This document shows positions 35,946 to 49,762 of a stretch of DNA of 64,000 nt, piece after piece. The stretch lies in contig JADKDR010000007.1 in NCBI GenBank assembly GCA_016714535.1, positions 1 to 64,000 on the forward strand, read 5' to 3'. Numbering within the stretch: the first letter of the stretch is position 1; each line of letters opens with the position of its first letter. Below the pieces are notes generated by a model. It was not told where the DNA came from. It did no database searches and worked only from the letters and a program-made list of their open reading frames with translations. The stretch comes from Bacteroidota bacterium. Lineage in GTDB: Bacteria > Bacteroidota > Bacteroidia > AKYH767-A > OLB10. The translations under genes were made by a program, and so were the position numbers.

Positions 35946-37784
35946 ATGAAAAAAAACTTACTCTTTGTATTAATGCTTTTTACTGCTGCGTTTAGTTTAA
36001 ATGCACAAACCAGCGGTGGTCCCGACACCTATGGCTATATGTGGTATGACAGTAACGACCCCAACGGCCCTGCCTACAATTGGATAGACGTTACTACGCT
36101 TCCAGGTGTAAATCAGGTTAAAGATCTTGCCGATGATAATGTAGTTGGTCCATTTCCGATGGGTTTCGACTTTCACTATTACTGGTATGATGTAAGTTCT
36201 TACCGTATTGGTAGTAACGGATACATCACTTTCTCCAATGGAAACCTTGCTGTTCCTTTCCCCCCCATCCCGCAAGCCACCAACCTCAACACTTATATCG
36301 CTGCTTTCGCATGTGATTTGAATTTTGATGGAAGCGGCAACTTGGGGGAATGCTACAGCTGGATATCCCCTACTCTTGATACCTTAATCGTATCCTATGT
36401 TGACGTTCCTTTTTGGGAGCCTGGAATTAACTTCCAGGGTGAAAACTCTTTTCAAATAATTTTATCAGCAGTTGATAGTTCTATTACATTTCAATATGAA
36501 GAACAAATTGGCACTTACAACGGTACATTTGCTAATTTCCTCTCTATTGGAATCGAAAACAATTCGGGCAATATAGGGCTGCAACATTCTTACGACATTT
36601 ACCCTCCGGTTGGTTATGCCGTTAAGTTTGTTTACCCTCAAACTGTTACCTATCAGGCTTATGATGCAAGTACCGAATGGGTAGGTACTCCCGGAAGCGG
36701 TGGCGAGTTTCTTCTTAAAGGCGCACCTTACGAAATGAAGGTATCAGTTAATAATACCGGCAATCAAGTTTTAAATCCATTTAATTTATTTTCAGAGATC
36801 AAATCTGGATTTACCCAAGTTAACAGTGCTACAGGAACAACAGACACCTTGCAAGTTGGTGCATCTCAATTAATTACTTATCCAAATAATTTGTGGACAC
36901 CGGCCACTGCAGGAACATTCTCGTTTATCAACACCACACAGTTATCTAATGATGTTGTTGCCTCAAACAATAAAGATACAAGCGAATTGGTAGTTATAGA
37001 TACGGTTGTCAATCAAATTCAATGGCTATCATTTGACAATGGAGTTCCTGCAAATGCTGCAGGTTTGAGTTGGAATGGCGGTGGCCCAGGAGAAGGAGTT
37101 GGTATGGAGTTTCCGTTACCATATTATCCATGCCGCATTAATGAAATGAGAGCTTTTGTTGTTGCCAATGCAACACCCGAAGGTATGGCTCTTAAACTTT
37201 ATGATGATGATGGCTTTATGGGTGCCCCTTATACGTTGCTTGACTCTGTTTGGATTGACCCTTTCAGTGTGCAGGTTGGCACCTGGACTACCGTGCCGCT
37301 TACCGTACCACTGGTAATTGATTCAGGAAGTGTATTTATGATGTGGGAAATGGGAGGCGGTGGCATTGGCATCGGACAAAATGTGGTTCGCCCTATTTCT
37401 GAACGTGCTTATGAAGTATTAGGTGGTGCATGGTCTATTTACCGCGACCGTGGCAACGAAGATTTTATGTTGAATATCTCCATTTCAACACCTACTCAAT
37501 CTGTTAATGAGCTAAGCAACTCTTCCATTTTCGGAAATTTGTATCCTAATCCATCTTCTAATTTTGCTTCTATCGAATATAATGCAATAAACCGAATTGC
37601 AGATTTGCAGGTTAATATTTACTCAATAGATGGCAAACTAGTTAGCAATCAACAATATAGTGCTGGCTTATCTGGAACCGGAAGCATCAAGATTATTACT
37701 CAAAACCTGAGTAATGGTGCATATACTTGCGAACTAATTGCCGATGGCAAAAAATCAGCTTATAAATTAATGATAGCGCACTAA
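35946..37784 (+). CDS. secreted type IX-sorted protein with beta-sandwich domains
   Basis: A 612-aa protein with signal peptide (LFVLMLFTAAFSLNAQ). Residues 40-230 resemble the nidogen/GEVED-like surface domain seen in Bacteroidota adhesins (GPFPMGFDFHYYWYDVSSYR, IGSNGYITFSNG). The middle part contains a CARDB-like strand set and a domain with GMALKLYDDDGFMGAP and VFMMWEMGGGGIGIG. The last 80 residues (NLYPNPSSNFASIEYN...LSNGAYTCELIADGK) are a type IX sorting domain. It is probably a surface or extracellular protein of unknown ligand. It has its own consensus promoter and a strong terminator. Confidence 0.85.
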   Translation: MKKNLLFVLMLFTAAFSLNAQTSGGPDTYGYMWYDSNDPNGPAYNWIDVTTLPGVNQVKDLADDNVVGPFPMGFDFHYYWYDVSSYRIGSNGYITFSNGNLAVPFPPIPQATNLNTYIAAFACDLNFDGSGNLGECYSWISPTLDTLIVSYVDVPFWEPGINFQGENSFQIILSAVDSSITFQYEEQIGTYNGTFANFLSIGIENNSGNIGLQHSYDIYPPVGYAVKFVYPQTVTYQAYDASTEWVGTPGSGGEFLLKGAPYEMKVSVNNTGNQVLNPFNLFSEIKSGFTQVNSATGTTDTLQVGASQLITYPNNLWTPATAGTFSFINTTQLSNDVVASNNKDTSELVVIDTVVNQIQWLSFDNGVPANAAGLSWNGGGPGEGVGMEFPLPYYPCRINEMRAFVVANATPEGMALKLYDDDGFMGAPYTLLDSVWIDPFSVQVGTWTTVPLTVPLVIDSGSVFMMWEMGGGGIGIGQNVVRPISERAYEVLGGAWSIYRDRGNEDFMLNISISTPTQSVNELSNSSIFGNLYPNPSSNFASIEYNAINRIADLQVNIYSIDGKLVSNQQYSAGLSGTGSIKIITQNLSNGAYTCELIADGKKSAYKLMIAH

Positions 37785-37813
37785 GCTCGAAGAAATATAT
37801 CTGCCCCTTTATT

Positions 37814-37861
37814 CCAGGAGTTAAAAAATGAAAACTCATTTTTTAAACTCCTGGTTTTTTT
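37814..37861 (+). terminator. rho-independent terminator
   Basis: CCAGGAGTTAAAAAATGA (37814-37831) and TCATTTTTTAAACTCCTGG (37836-37854) form a long stem around AAAC with one unpaired base, followed by seven T. It lies 30 bp after the stop of the secreted-protein gene. Confidence 0.85.
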
Positions 37862-37937
37862 ATGGTAAACTAAAAATCTGGCAAGGTTTTTTGTTGAAAA
37901 AAAAGCGCAAGTTATACCCCATACCTAATGAATGTTA

Positions 37938-37945
37938 TAGCTTTG
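37938..37945 (+). promoter_or_regulatory. candidate -7 box for cyanophycinase gene
   Basis: TAGCTTTG fits TAnnTTTG and lies 34 bp before the GTG start. No TTG is found 19 bp upstream, so the -33 element is weak or absent. Confidence 0.4.
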
Positions 37946-37978
37946 CACCTTCATTGTTAATTAGAAAAAAGTACAGTT

Positions 37979-38854
37979 GTGATACATACTCATAAACCAA
38001 AAGGGAAATTAATATCCATAGGCGGGGCAGAAGATAAAGGAACCGATGCAGAACCTAATTTTACACAAAAAAATAATCTCAACTTTTTTGAACTTCAGAT
38101 TTTACAACGCATCGTACAAGAAACCGGTGGCACCGAAAAGCATATTGAAGTTATTACTACTGCGTCTTCTATACCTGAAGAAGTTGGCGATGGTTACCTC
38201 CGCGCATTTGGCAAATTAGGGTGCAACAATGTACAATTGATGCACATTAAAAATCGTGAGCATACAGCCAACCCGGAATTTATTGAACGCATACAAAAGG
38301 CTGATGGAATAATGATGACCGGGGGCAACCAACTTCGTCTGTCTACTATCATTGGCGGTACCAATATTCATAAAATAATGAGTAATCGCTACATGGAAGA
38401 AAACCTGGTAATAGCCGGTACAAGCGCTGGAGCAATGGCCATGAGTAACACCATGATCTATCAGGGTAGTAGTAGTGAAGCACTCCTCAAAGGCGAAGTT
38501 AAACTTACAACTGGCCTCGGATTATTGCGCGATGTTATTATAGACACACACTTTGTAAAACGCGGACGATTTGGCCGCTTAGCCGAAGCGGTTGCCAGCA
38601 ATCCTTCTTGCATAGGTATTGGTCTTGGAGAAGATACCGGTTTGCTAATAAGCGAAGGCACTGTTATGGAGGCCGTTGGCTCAGGCCTTGTAATTATTAT
38701 TGATGGGCATAATATCATGTTTACCAATATTGCAGATGTGCAATATGGCTCTCCAATTTCTATCGAAAACCTGGCAGTACATGTCTTAGCAAAAGGCAAC
38801 TGCTTCGACCTCCATACACGCAAATTCTTTGCTGATGTAGAAGAAGTAAAATAG
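37979..38854 (+). CDS. cphB: cyanophycinase (S51-type peptidase)
   Basis: A 291-aa protein using GTG at 37979, the only start that keeps the conserved PKGKLISIGGAEDK opening. The nucleophile serine lies in IAGTSAGAMAMS, with GGNQLRLS upstream and IDTHFVKRGRFGRLAEA and GIGLGEDTGLLI downstream, all typical of cyanophycinase. The family hydrolyses the Asp-Arg storage polymer cyanophycin to beta-Asp-Arg. No cyanophycin synthetase gene is near; it may lie elsewhere, or the enzyme may serve to use polymer made by others. The next gene, a lipoprotein, starts 88 bp downstream on the same strand. Confidence 0.9.
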   Translation: MIHTHKPKGKLISIGGAEDKGTDAEPNFTQKNNLNFFELQILQRIVQETGGTEKHIEVITTASSIPEEVGDGYLRAFGKLGCNNVQLMHIKNREHTANPEFIERIQKADGIMMTGGNQLRLSTIIGGTNIHKIMSNRYMEENLVIAGTSAGAMAMSNTMIYQGSSSEALLKGEVKLTTGLGLLRDVIIDTHFVKRGRFGRLAEAVASNPSCIGIGLGEDTGLLISEGTVMEAVGSGLVIIIDGHNIMFTNIADVQYGSPISIENLAVHVLAKGNCFDLHTRKFFADVEEVK

Positions 38855-38942
38855 AATATAAGATTACTTTTTTCGTCCGCTTGCTTGCCCCTTTCTGCAT
38901 AAAAAAGATTAAATCATATTGCTTTAAATAAATAAAAATAAA

Positions 38943-40139
38943 ATGGTAAAAACACTTCTCTGCATATGTTCAATAATTTCAATTTTGCTTACGCAAAATT
39001 GTTCGGAACAAACACAACCTGCCAACAACCACAAAAAAAATAACAAGGGCAATTCGCAACCACAAAAAAATAATGGTGAAATAATTATCAATAAGACGCC
39101 ACTTATAAGCACTGCAGATCCACGAGGAATCTATGTTGCAACAGAGTGGCAACGTCCCGTACCTGAACATGTATTTCAAAATAAAGACGTTGATGGAGTT
39201 TTCTTTCGTTTAAAATGGGCGCCTTTTAATCCAGCTAAAGGCAAATACGACTTTAGCTTTCTCAATGGGGAATTAGACAAAACTATTGCGGCTGGCAAAA
39301 AATTTTCAATAGGAATAACTGCAGGTTCAGAAACCCCGGAATGGGTCTACACGCAAGGATGTAAGAAATTGCGGTTTATCGAAATCCCGCTTCAAGGCAA
39401 AGCAGAGAAAGCAGTGGAGGCTGACATACCCGTTGTTTGGGATCCGGTATTTTTACAGTCTTGGAATGATTTTATTGATGCACTTGCTGCTAACCTCAAA
39501 TCCAATCCTAAATATTACAACGCGCTAACAATTGTAAAAATGACCGGCATCAATTTCCACACTGCCGAAATACGATTGCCAGCACAAAGAGAAATAAGTA
39601 ATGGCAAGGCTAAAAGCACGGATGCCGTGAAACTGTGGCAATCCGTGGGCTATAAACCATCAAAAGTGCTTTCTGCCTGGAACTCAATAGTTGATAATTA
39701 CAACAAAAATTTTCCGGATAAATATTTGAGTTACGCGATGATTCCGGATCGTGGCTTCCCTCTTATCGATGAAAATGGTCAGGCCTTTACAAAAGGAGAA
39801 AACGAAGATTTCACGCCAACACTGATTGACGCAGCAAGAAAAAAAATAGGCAATCATTTTTGTGTACAGTTTAATGCATTAAATGAAAAACGAGGTACTG
39901 TACCCTATGTAAAAGATGCTGCTAAAGCAGGCATTGTATGCGGTTATCAGCTAGAACAAGTTAAATTAAACAATCCCCCTTGCTTACAAAACAATTCTCC
40001 CTGTGATGAAGAAATGTTTAAAGCAGTGTTGGATAATGGCATTAATAATGGTGGAATGTTCATTGAAATATTCACCAAAAATGTACTGGCCTATCCTAAG
40101 GCAATAAAGTATGGTCATAATAAATTATTCAATTTGTAA
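38943..40139 (+). CDS. putative lipoprotein with glycoside-hydrolase-like TIM-barrel
   Basis: A 398-aa protein. The signal region ends LLTQNCSE, giving a probable though non-classical lipidation cysteine. A low-complexity Asn/Lys/Gln linker follows (residues 24-45). The body opens with RLKWAPFNPAKGKYDF, a phrase of GH42/GH5-like barrels, then FSIGITAGSETPEWVY, ALTIVKMTGINFHTAEI and, late, GYQLEQVKLNN and GGMFIEIFTKNV, where a Glu could be the nucleophile. I cannot assign a specific family or substrate. It follows cyanophycinase and converges with comEC, leaving only 9 bp between their stops. Confidence 0.65.
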   Translation: MVKTLLCICSIISILLTQNCSEQTQPANNHKKNNKGNSQPQKNNGEIIINKTPLISTADPRGIYVATEWQRPVPEHVFQNKDVDGVFFRLKWAPFNPAKGKYDFSFLNGELDKTIAAGKKFSIGITAGSETPEWVYTQGCKKLRFIEIPLQGKAEKAVEADIPVVWDPVFLQSWNDFIDALAANLKSNPKYYNALTIVKMTGINFHTAEIRLPAQREISNGKAKSTDAVKLWQSVGYKPSKVLSAWNSIVDNYNKNFPDKYLSYAMIPDRGFPLIDENGQAFTKGENEDFTPTLIDAARKKIGNHFCVQFNALNEKRGTVPYVKDAAKAGIVCGYQLEQVKLNNPPCLQNNSPCDEEMFKAVLDNGINNGGMFIEIFTKNVLAYPKAIKYGHNKLFNL

Positions 40140-40148
40140 TACTGCTGT

Positions 40149-42284
40149 CTACAGATTGGTTTCAAAATAACCCTGCTTGTATACGTTGTAAAATTTTACT
40201 TTCTTCTCAGACAACAATTTCTCCATTCTATCAGATTGATACCTGCTATTCGATTTGTCAATTATAACCAATTCTGGAGAAGTATTATCAAGAGTGTTTT
40301 TTAAACCATAAAAAGCGTTATTGCTCACTATGCAATAATCAATTCTTTTTGTTAAACTTATTTTATCCTTATTACTTCTAATTTGATAAATCAATTTGTT
40401 AGCAGTTGCACACAAGTTGTCGTTTTTTAGCAATAAATCGCTTTTAAAGTTTTCATGCATTGGCAATAGTTGTTCCTGTGTTCCAATAGCCCACCAATGA
40501 TGGTAGATGTGAAAAAGCAACCTGCCCTTATCAGCCAATAGATTGCTATCAGCAATAAAAATATGTTTGCGGCTATTTACTATTTGATAGGCACTGTGCT
40601 TATTCACAGCATACACCATAAACTTGCGTTGATTCATCTGCTCAAAGGATTCGTAAACCTGCAATACCAAAAAAAGAAGTGAAAAAGCAAGTCCATAAAC
40701 CAGGTATTTCATTTGCTTACTTACCCACACTGCTATCAGAAGAATCATAATCAAATAAATCAGCCAGGTCTCACCAATATTAATAGTGATTTTATTAAGC
40801 ACCGCTCCAGGTATTCGATCAATAAAAAATACGATTTCATTCGTTACCGAAAGCAAGGCGCTAATTACCAATCCTGCATAGTTGGCAATTACTGCAATTG
40901 GACTTATAACCAACAAAACCAAGCATGCATAGATTATTATTGTGGTTAACGGAATAACTAAAAGGTTACTTACCACAAACAGCAAAGGAAACTGATGAAA
41001 GTATAATAATCCCAAGGGAAAAGTTGCCAATTGGGCAGCAAGCGAAACTGCAGTTATAGTCCATATTTGTTTCAACAACCAATTAGATGGTGTCCACCAA
41101 TTACTAATTTTAGGATGAAGATATACTATTCCAATTACCGCAAGGTAACTTAGTTGAAATCCTACTTCAGTAATAATAAAAGGATCAAACAACATTAAAA
41201 AGAATATCGAAACGCAAATTGTATTGAAAGTGCTTGTGTTTCGAGTAGTCCATTGGGCCACAATGATAAAGTTAAACATCACTACTGCCCGCAACACAGA
41301 AGGTGTATATCCCGTAATCAATGCATAACACCAAAGAAAAATAATTGCAATAGTAAATTTAATCCAATCATATTTCCTATTCACTAATATTAGCCCAAGA
41401 AGCATCATAAGCAACTGATACATTAGCGCCACATGCATTCCACTAACACTTAATACATGCAAGGCCCCGGCACTTGCAAATGCTTGAATCAGACTATTGT
41501 CTATTTCATCATCATATCCAACAACTAGTGCTGACGCAACCGCATTGTTGCGTTTTTCTGGAATATATCGTTTTAAAAGCTCAACCAACTTCATTCTCAT
41601 GCTTAAGGCAAAAGACAATATTGGAGAACCTGTATCATGATTAATAACTTGATAACTGTCAGACTTTAGATAAACCTGATGATAAATCTGATGAAAGTAT
41701 AAATAGCGCTTATAATTAAACTCTTCTGGGTTTTGCGGGCCTTCTATTTCATTTATTGTTGCCTTAATAACCAACTGGTCACCATAATTCAACTTTGCAG
41801 ATAAAGAGTCCTTCTTAAGGTAGCATAAACACTTTCCCGAAACAGGAATCAATTTCCCGTCTTGGCTTCGCCATTGCATTGCTAATGTAGTTTTATACGA
41901 AGTTGCCTTTTCAAACAACGGATCATCAACTCTTACAATATAAACGGATTTCGGGTCGTCAATTTTGGCAAAATGATTTGGTCTATTCTCCTGTGTCTTC
42001 AAATAGGTGAACGCCCCTCCCAAATTAAACATCAATAAAACTACTCCTACTCCATTAATCCATGCGTAAGAAAAAGAAATTCGAAGTAGTAATATTGCCT
42101 CAAACAAAATAAGTGTTATCATACAAACACTAAAACCCGCCACAAACCAACCTATCTCAAGGCGCACAAAAATCTCAAATAAAACGCCACCTATAAAACC
42201 TAACAACAATCGTAAAAAAGGCATTTGCACATAAATATGCCTATCAATAAGTTTTTTCTTTTTTACTACGTTTTTCTGGGGCAT
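40149..42284 (-). CDS. comEC: ComEC/Rec2-family DNA-uptake channel protein
   Basis: A 711-aa membrane protein. Residues 20-210 hold two N-terminal helices and a DUF4131-like OB domain (GKCLCYLKKDSLSAKLNYGD). Residues 235-530 form the Competence domain with the hallmark AGALHVLSVSGMHVALMYQL, followed by about eight helices (for example GYTPSVLRAVVMF). The C-terminal 170 residues are soluble but lack the HxHxDH metallo-beta-lactamase motif of long ComEC proteins, as is usual in Bacteroidota. It would translocate single-stranded DNA across the inner membrane during transformation. Confidence 0.9.
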   Translation of the reverse strand: MPQKNVVKKKKLIDRHIYVQMPFLRLLLGFIGGVLFEIFVRLEIGWFVAGFSVCMITLILFEAILLLRISFSYAWINGVGVVLLMFNLGGAFTYLKTQENRPNHFAKIDDPKSVYIVRVDDPLFEKATSYKTTLAMQWRSQDGKLIPVSGKCLCYLKKDSLSAKLNYGDQLVIKATINEIEGPQNPEEFNYKRYLYFHQIYHQVYLKSDSYQVINHDTGSPILSFALSMRMKLVELLKRYIPEKRNNAVASALVVGYDDEIDNSLIQAFASAGALHVLSVSGMHVALMYQLLMMLLGLILVNRKYDWIKFTIAIIFLWCYALITGYTPSVLRAVVMFNFIIVAQWTTRNTSTFNTICVSIFFLMLFDPFIITEVGFQLSYLAVIGIVYLHPKISNWWTPSNWLLKQIWTITAVSLAAQLATFPLGLLYFHQFPLLFVVSNLLVIPLTTIIIYACLVLLVISPIAVIANYAGLVISALLSVTNEIVFFIDRIPGAVLNKITINIGETWLIYLIMILLIAVWVSKQMKYLVYGLAFSLLFLVLQVYESFEQMNQRKFMVYAVNKHSAYQIVNSRKHIFIADSNLLADKGRLLFHIYHHWWAIGTQEQLLPMHENFKSDLLLKNDNLCATANKLIYQIRSNKDKISLTKRIDYCIVSNNAFYGLKNTLDNTSPELVIIDKSNSRYQSDRMEKLLSEKKVKFYNVYKQGYFETNL

Positions 42285-42785
42285 GCAGCTATAGTTTATA
42301 ATGCAATTCCAAATATAATAAGAATCTATTTAACTGAAACGCAGGAATACTTTTTTTATAAAATCAAACGTAATCTAATTCAACAATTCTTGAAATCGGC
42401 TCAAACAAAACTATTAATCAATCTTGAATTATTTAATCTAGAATCGACTGAAAGACAAAATCTCAGTGGGAAAATTAGTTTTTTATTCAATTCAACACCC
42501 TCAACCTACTAACATTAATTAACTAACCTGGTTTTAAGACATCTGCTCGTCAAATTATTTTTATGACAACGCAAATAGATTTACTTCATAAATAATCATG
42601 CATTAGATCAATAATTTCATCATTAATAGCATCAGTATTCATTAAAAAGCCAAATCCGCAATTTGATTTTCACGAAACCAACACATTACAACTAACAATT
42701 TTCAAAACTTTAGAATCAAACAAAGCTTCTAAATAGAGCGTTTCAAGCCAAATCATGTATTGTTAAAAATAAATTCAAAAAAAAT
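42285..42785. other. non-coding AT-rich region upstream of rRNA promoters
   Basis: I see no gene here. The + frame 42225-42512 mostly overlaps the start of comEC on the other strand and has no family features. The stretch is very AT-rich and may act as an upstream element for the rRNA promoters. Confidence 0.5.
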
Positions 42786-42815
42786 TTGCATGAAATAAAA
42801 ACGGTTGTACATTTG
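42786..42815 (+). promoter_or_regulatory. rRNA operon promoter P1
   Basis: TTG (42786-42788), 19 bp, TACATTTG (42808-42815): a perfect match to TTG-N19-TAnnTTTG. It lies about 280 bp upstream of 16S. Confidence 0.8.
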
Positions 42816-42901
42816 CACTCCCAATTTTTTGACAAACAGGACTAAAATTCACATTAAGAATTAAATACTGAAAAAAAATCAAAAAATTTTTTAAAAAGGT
42901 G

Positions 42902-42931
42902 TTGCAGAATAAAAAAGAGTTCTTACCTTTG
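42902..42931 (+). promoter_or_regulatory. rRNA operon promoter P2
   Basis: TTG (42902-42904), 19 bp, TACCTTTG (42924-42931), again a perfect consensus with the same spacing as P1. Transcription would begin near 42937, about 160 bp before 16S. Confidence 0.85.
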
Positions 42932-42975
42932 CAGCCCGAAAAAAAGAAGTTATTTATCTCAATATACTTAACTAC

Positions 42976-42987
42976 GTTCTTTGAAGA
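42976..42987 (+). promoter_or_regulatory. boxA-like antitermination site in 16S leader
   Basis: GTTCTTTGAAGA resembles the bacterial boxA consensus GYTCTTTrAAA bound by NusB/S10 during rRNA transcription. A second copy precedes 23S. Confidence 0.55.
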
Positions 42988-43095
42988 AATGAAGAAAGGA
43001 AATAGCAAGCCAATGATTAATTTCAATTAATCATTAATTAAGAATTAAATCCTAGAAATTACCCGATCCCCGATCGGGAAAAAATACAAAAATTT

Positions 43096-44617
<1,522 letters not shown>

Positions 44618-44755
44618 CTGGAGATATTTAATTCTCTTGCTATTTCCCTCTTTCTTCAAATTTCATACCGTACGAGCCAAATACGGCTCTCACCTTCGAG
44701 CAGGGTTAGCAGTACCCGGCATCAGCCTAAGCTCTGCCACACTGCTACACTACAA

Positions 44756-44830
44756 AGTCCCGTAGCTCAGTTTGGTTAGAGCACTACACTGATAATGTAG
44801 GGGTCAGCAGTTCAAATCTGCTCGGGACTA
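44756..44830 (+). tRNA. tRNA-Ile(GAT)
   Basis: Acceptor AGTCCCG pairs with CGGGACT, the D arm is GCTC...GAGC, the anticodon stem CTACA/TGTAG carries loop CTGATAA (anticodon GAT), and the T arm is AGCAG-TTCAAAT-CTGCT. No CCA is encoded. It lies in the 16S-23S spacer. Confidence 0.95.
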
Positions 44831-44850
44831 CTATAATCTAAAGCTCGCAC

Positions 44851-44924
44851 GGGGAATTAGCTCAGCTGGCTAGAGCACCTGCCTTGCACGCAGGGGGTCA
44901 TCGGTTCGAATCCGTTATTCTCCA
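44851..44924 (+). tRNA. tRNA-Ala(TGC)
   Basis: Acceptor GGGGAAT pairs with ATTCTCC (one G-T). Anticodon stem CCTGC/GCAGG carries loop CTTGCAC (anticodon TGC). The T stem ATCGG/CCGTT has a T-T mismatch where relatives commonly have CCGAT, a small oddity or base error. No CCA encoded. It stands 20 bp after tRNA-Ile. Confidence 0.95.
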
Positions 44925-44965
44925 CTTCTTCAGTTTCATGATCTTCGGTATTTTTAACCGAAAAA

Positions 44966-44977
44966 GTTCTTTGACAT
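44966..44977 (+). promoter_or_regulatory. boxA-like site before 23S
   Basis: GTTCTTTGACAT matches the site at 42976 in its first nine bases and the boxA consensus. It sits about 35 bp before the 23S start. Confidence 0.5.
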
Positions 44978-45011
44978 ATTGAAAGAAAACAAGAATTAAA
45001 ATTAACTAAAA

Positions 45012-47886
<2,875 letters not shown>

Positions 47887-47948
47887 TATATATGTTGATT
47901 TTAATTTTTTGTTTTCTTTCATTTATATGTCGTTAATAAAGATATCTA

Positions 47949-48055
<107 letters not shown>

Positions 48056-48063
48056 TAACATAA

Positions 48064-48090
48064 AAGGCTGCCTTAGTGCAGCCTTTTTTT
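48064..48090 (+). terminator. rRNA operon terminator
   Basis: AAGGCTGC (48064-48071) and GCAGCCTT (48078-48085) form an 8-bp stem around CTTAGT, followed by a T-run to 48090. It directly follows 5S. Confidence 0.88.
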
Positions 48091-48176
48091 ATTTAATTTT
48101 TGCAAAAAAAACATACTATTTTTATACTACAAAAGATTCATCTTTTTTCTATAATTACAGCAATTTTAAATCAATT

Positions 48177-49762
48177 TTGAAATCAAGGTCTATAGTTTAT
48201 TTAATACTAAATTTGCTTTGCTTGTTTCATTTTTCAAAAGGGCAAAATAGCTCTACCTTTAAAACAATTTTCACAGATTCCCTTTTAATAAGACCAAATT
48301 TCTCGTTTAATCTAATTAGCCATTTCAAAGGAATAGATTACATATCAGGCGATAGCCGTTTTTTAGGAAGGCAACACCTTTTATATGCGCATAGTTCAGA
48401 CTTATTATATTCAGGCATACGAAATTCAATTTCTATATTGGACTTTTTTGAGCCAGACTTGACATCAGGTTTGGATACTATTAAAACTACGCTTAGATAT
48501 TACCGTGCTACCAAGAAGGAAAACTACTTATTTGTGAATCATTCACAAACAGTTACAAGAGGCTTTGAGATTGGCATTATTTGGACAAGCATAATTTCTC
48601 CTGGATTCTTTAGAAATCAAAGAATTGACAGGCGGAAACTCTATACATTTTGCAAGTATGAATCAAAAAACGCTCGTTTTCAGGCAACAACAATTTATTC
48701 AACGGATAGAAATTTGGCAGGAGAAAATGGTGGTGTTGCTGATAGTGTGCAATTAGATGGATTGGTAGTTAGAGATTTCAGGACTGTTAAAGTAAATATT
48801 GATGATGGCAATAGCGTTACAAAGTCGAAGGATATGGGAGTTAATCTTGCTTATAGATACTTTTCGAATAAGAGAATAGCGGCTAAATTAAACTACAAAT
48901 TGCTGTATCAAATTGATAAATTTGAGTTTACTGCTACTGATTTGCAGTCCTTTGATAAAATTAACTATGATTCAACGAGAACCGATGATTCAACTTTTTT
49001 TGGGACACTTAAAAATCAAGCCTCCTCTACTCTATCATATACACAAGGAAAAAACTGGTTAAATACTGAAGCCGGGCTTTGCTTTTCTGCTATTAATTAC
49101 TCTGTATATTTTATGAAAGCAAAGAACGGTTAACACCCTTAAATTATGCGTACCAACTTTCGAATCACTTTTACTGGATACTTACGCCAAAGATATTTAA
49201 GCATCAAAATTTACAAATAATGCTTACCAACAAATTCTTTAATCTATGGACTAGAATGGATTTTTGGGATAAATATTATTTTATTGATTCCCTATTACAA
49301 CCTGCTTCTTCAAGTAAAGTTTTTTCAACCAACTTGTTATTAGACAAACAATTAACTTACAGACACCTTCGCCTTGCTCCCTTTGTTAGAGGAACTATTT
49401 CTAATAAACAAGATTTATGGCTACTACCTAAAGTTGTTCCGGGATTAAATTTAGGTTTACAACATATGCTTAAAAAACAAAAATTAACTTTAAGCTATAG
49501 CATTTCGTATATGTATATACCGACACATTTGGCGTTTGGGTTTCAACCAGGATTGAATATGTTTTATACTAAATCTAATTCAACATTGCCTGATGTGCAC
49601 TATTTGGATTTCATTGCATCAGGTGCAATCAAAAGTTTTACTTTTTTTATTGAAAGTGATAATATTCTTAATGGACTGGTGGGACAATATTATGCACTGG
49701 CCGATATTCCAATGCAAAGGAGAACCATAAGGATGGGAGTAAACTGGACTTTTAAGAATTAA
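48177..49762 (+). pseudogene. putative outer-membrane porin, broken by one frameshift
   Basis: No ATG lies near the start. TTG at 48177 begins MKSRSIVYLILNLLCLFHFS-KGQ, a good signal peptide, so I choose it. The frame runs to 49133, and the same protein continues in another frame that includes SKERLTPLNYAYQLSNHFYW and 49220-49762. The break lies in TTTT at 49109-49112; adding one T gives SVYFYESKER and one protein of about 528 aa. The strands and phrases such as KLYTFCKYESKNARFQATTI and NRNLAGENGGV-like text resemble the Porin_10 (putative porin) family of Bacteroidota. It converges with porQ, overlapping by 11 nt. A sequencing error is likely. Confidence 0.75.

Noticed and set aside
42225..42512. 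95-aa + strand frame upstream of the rRNA operon
   Set aside because: It overlaps the 5' end of comEC antisense, is AT-rich and shows no family motif.
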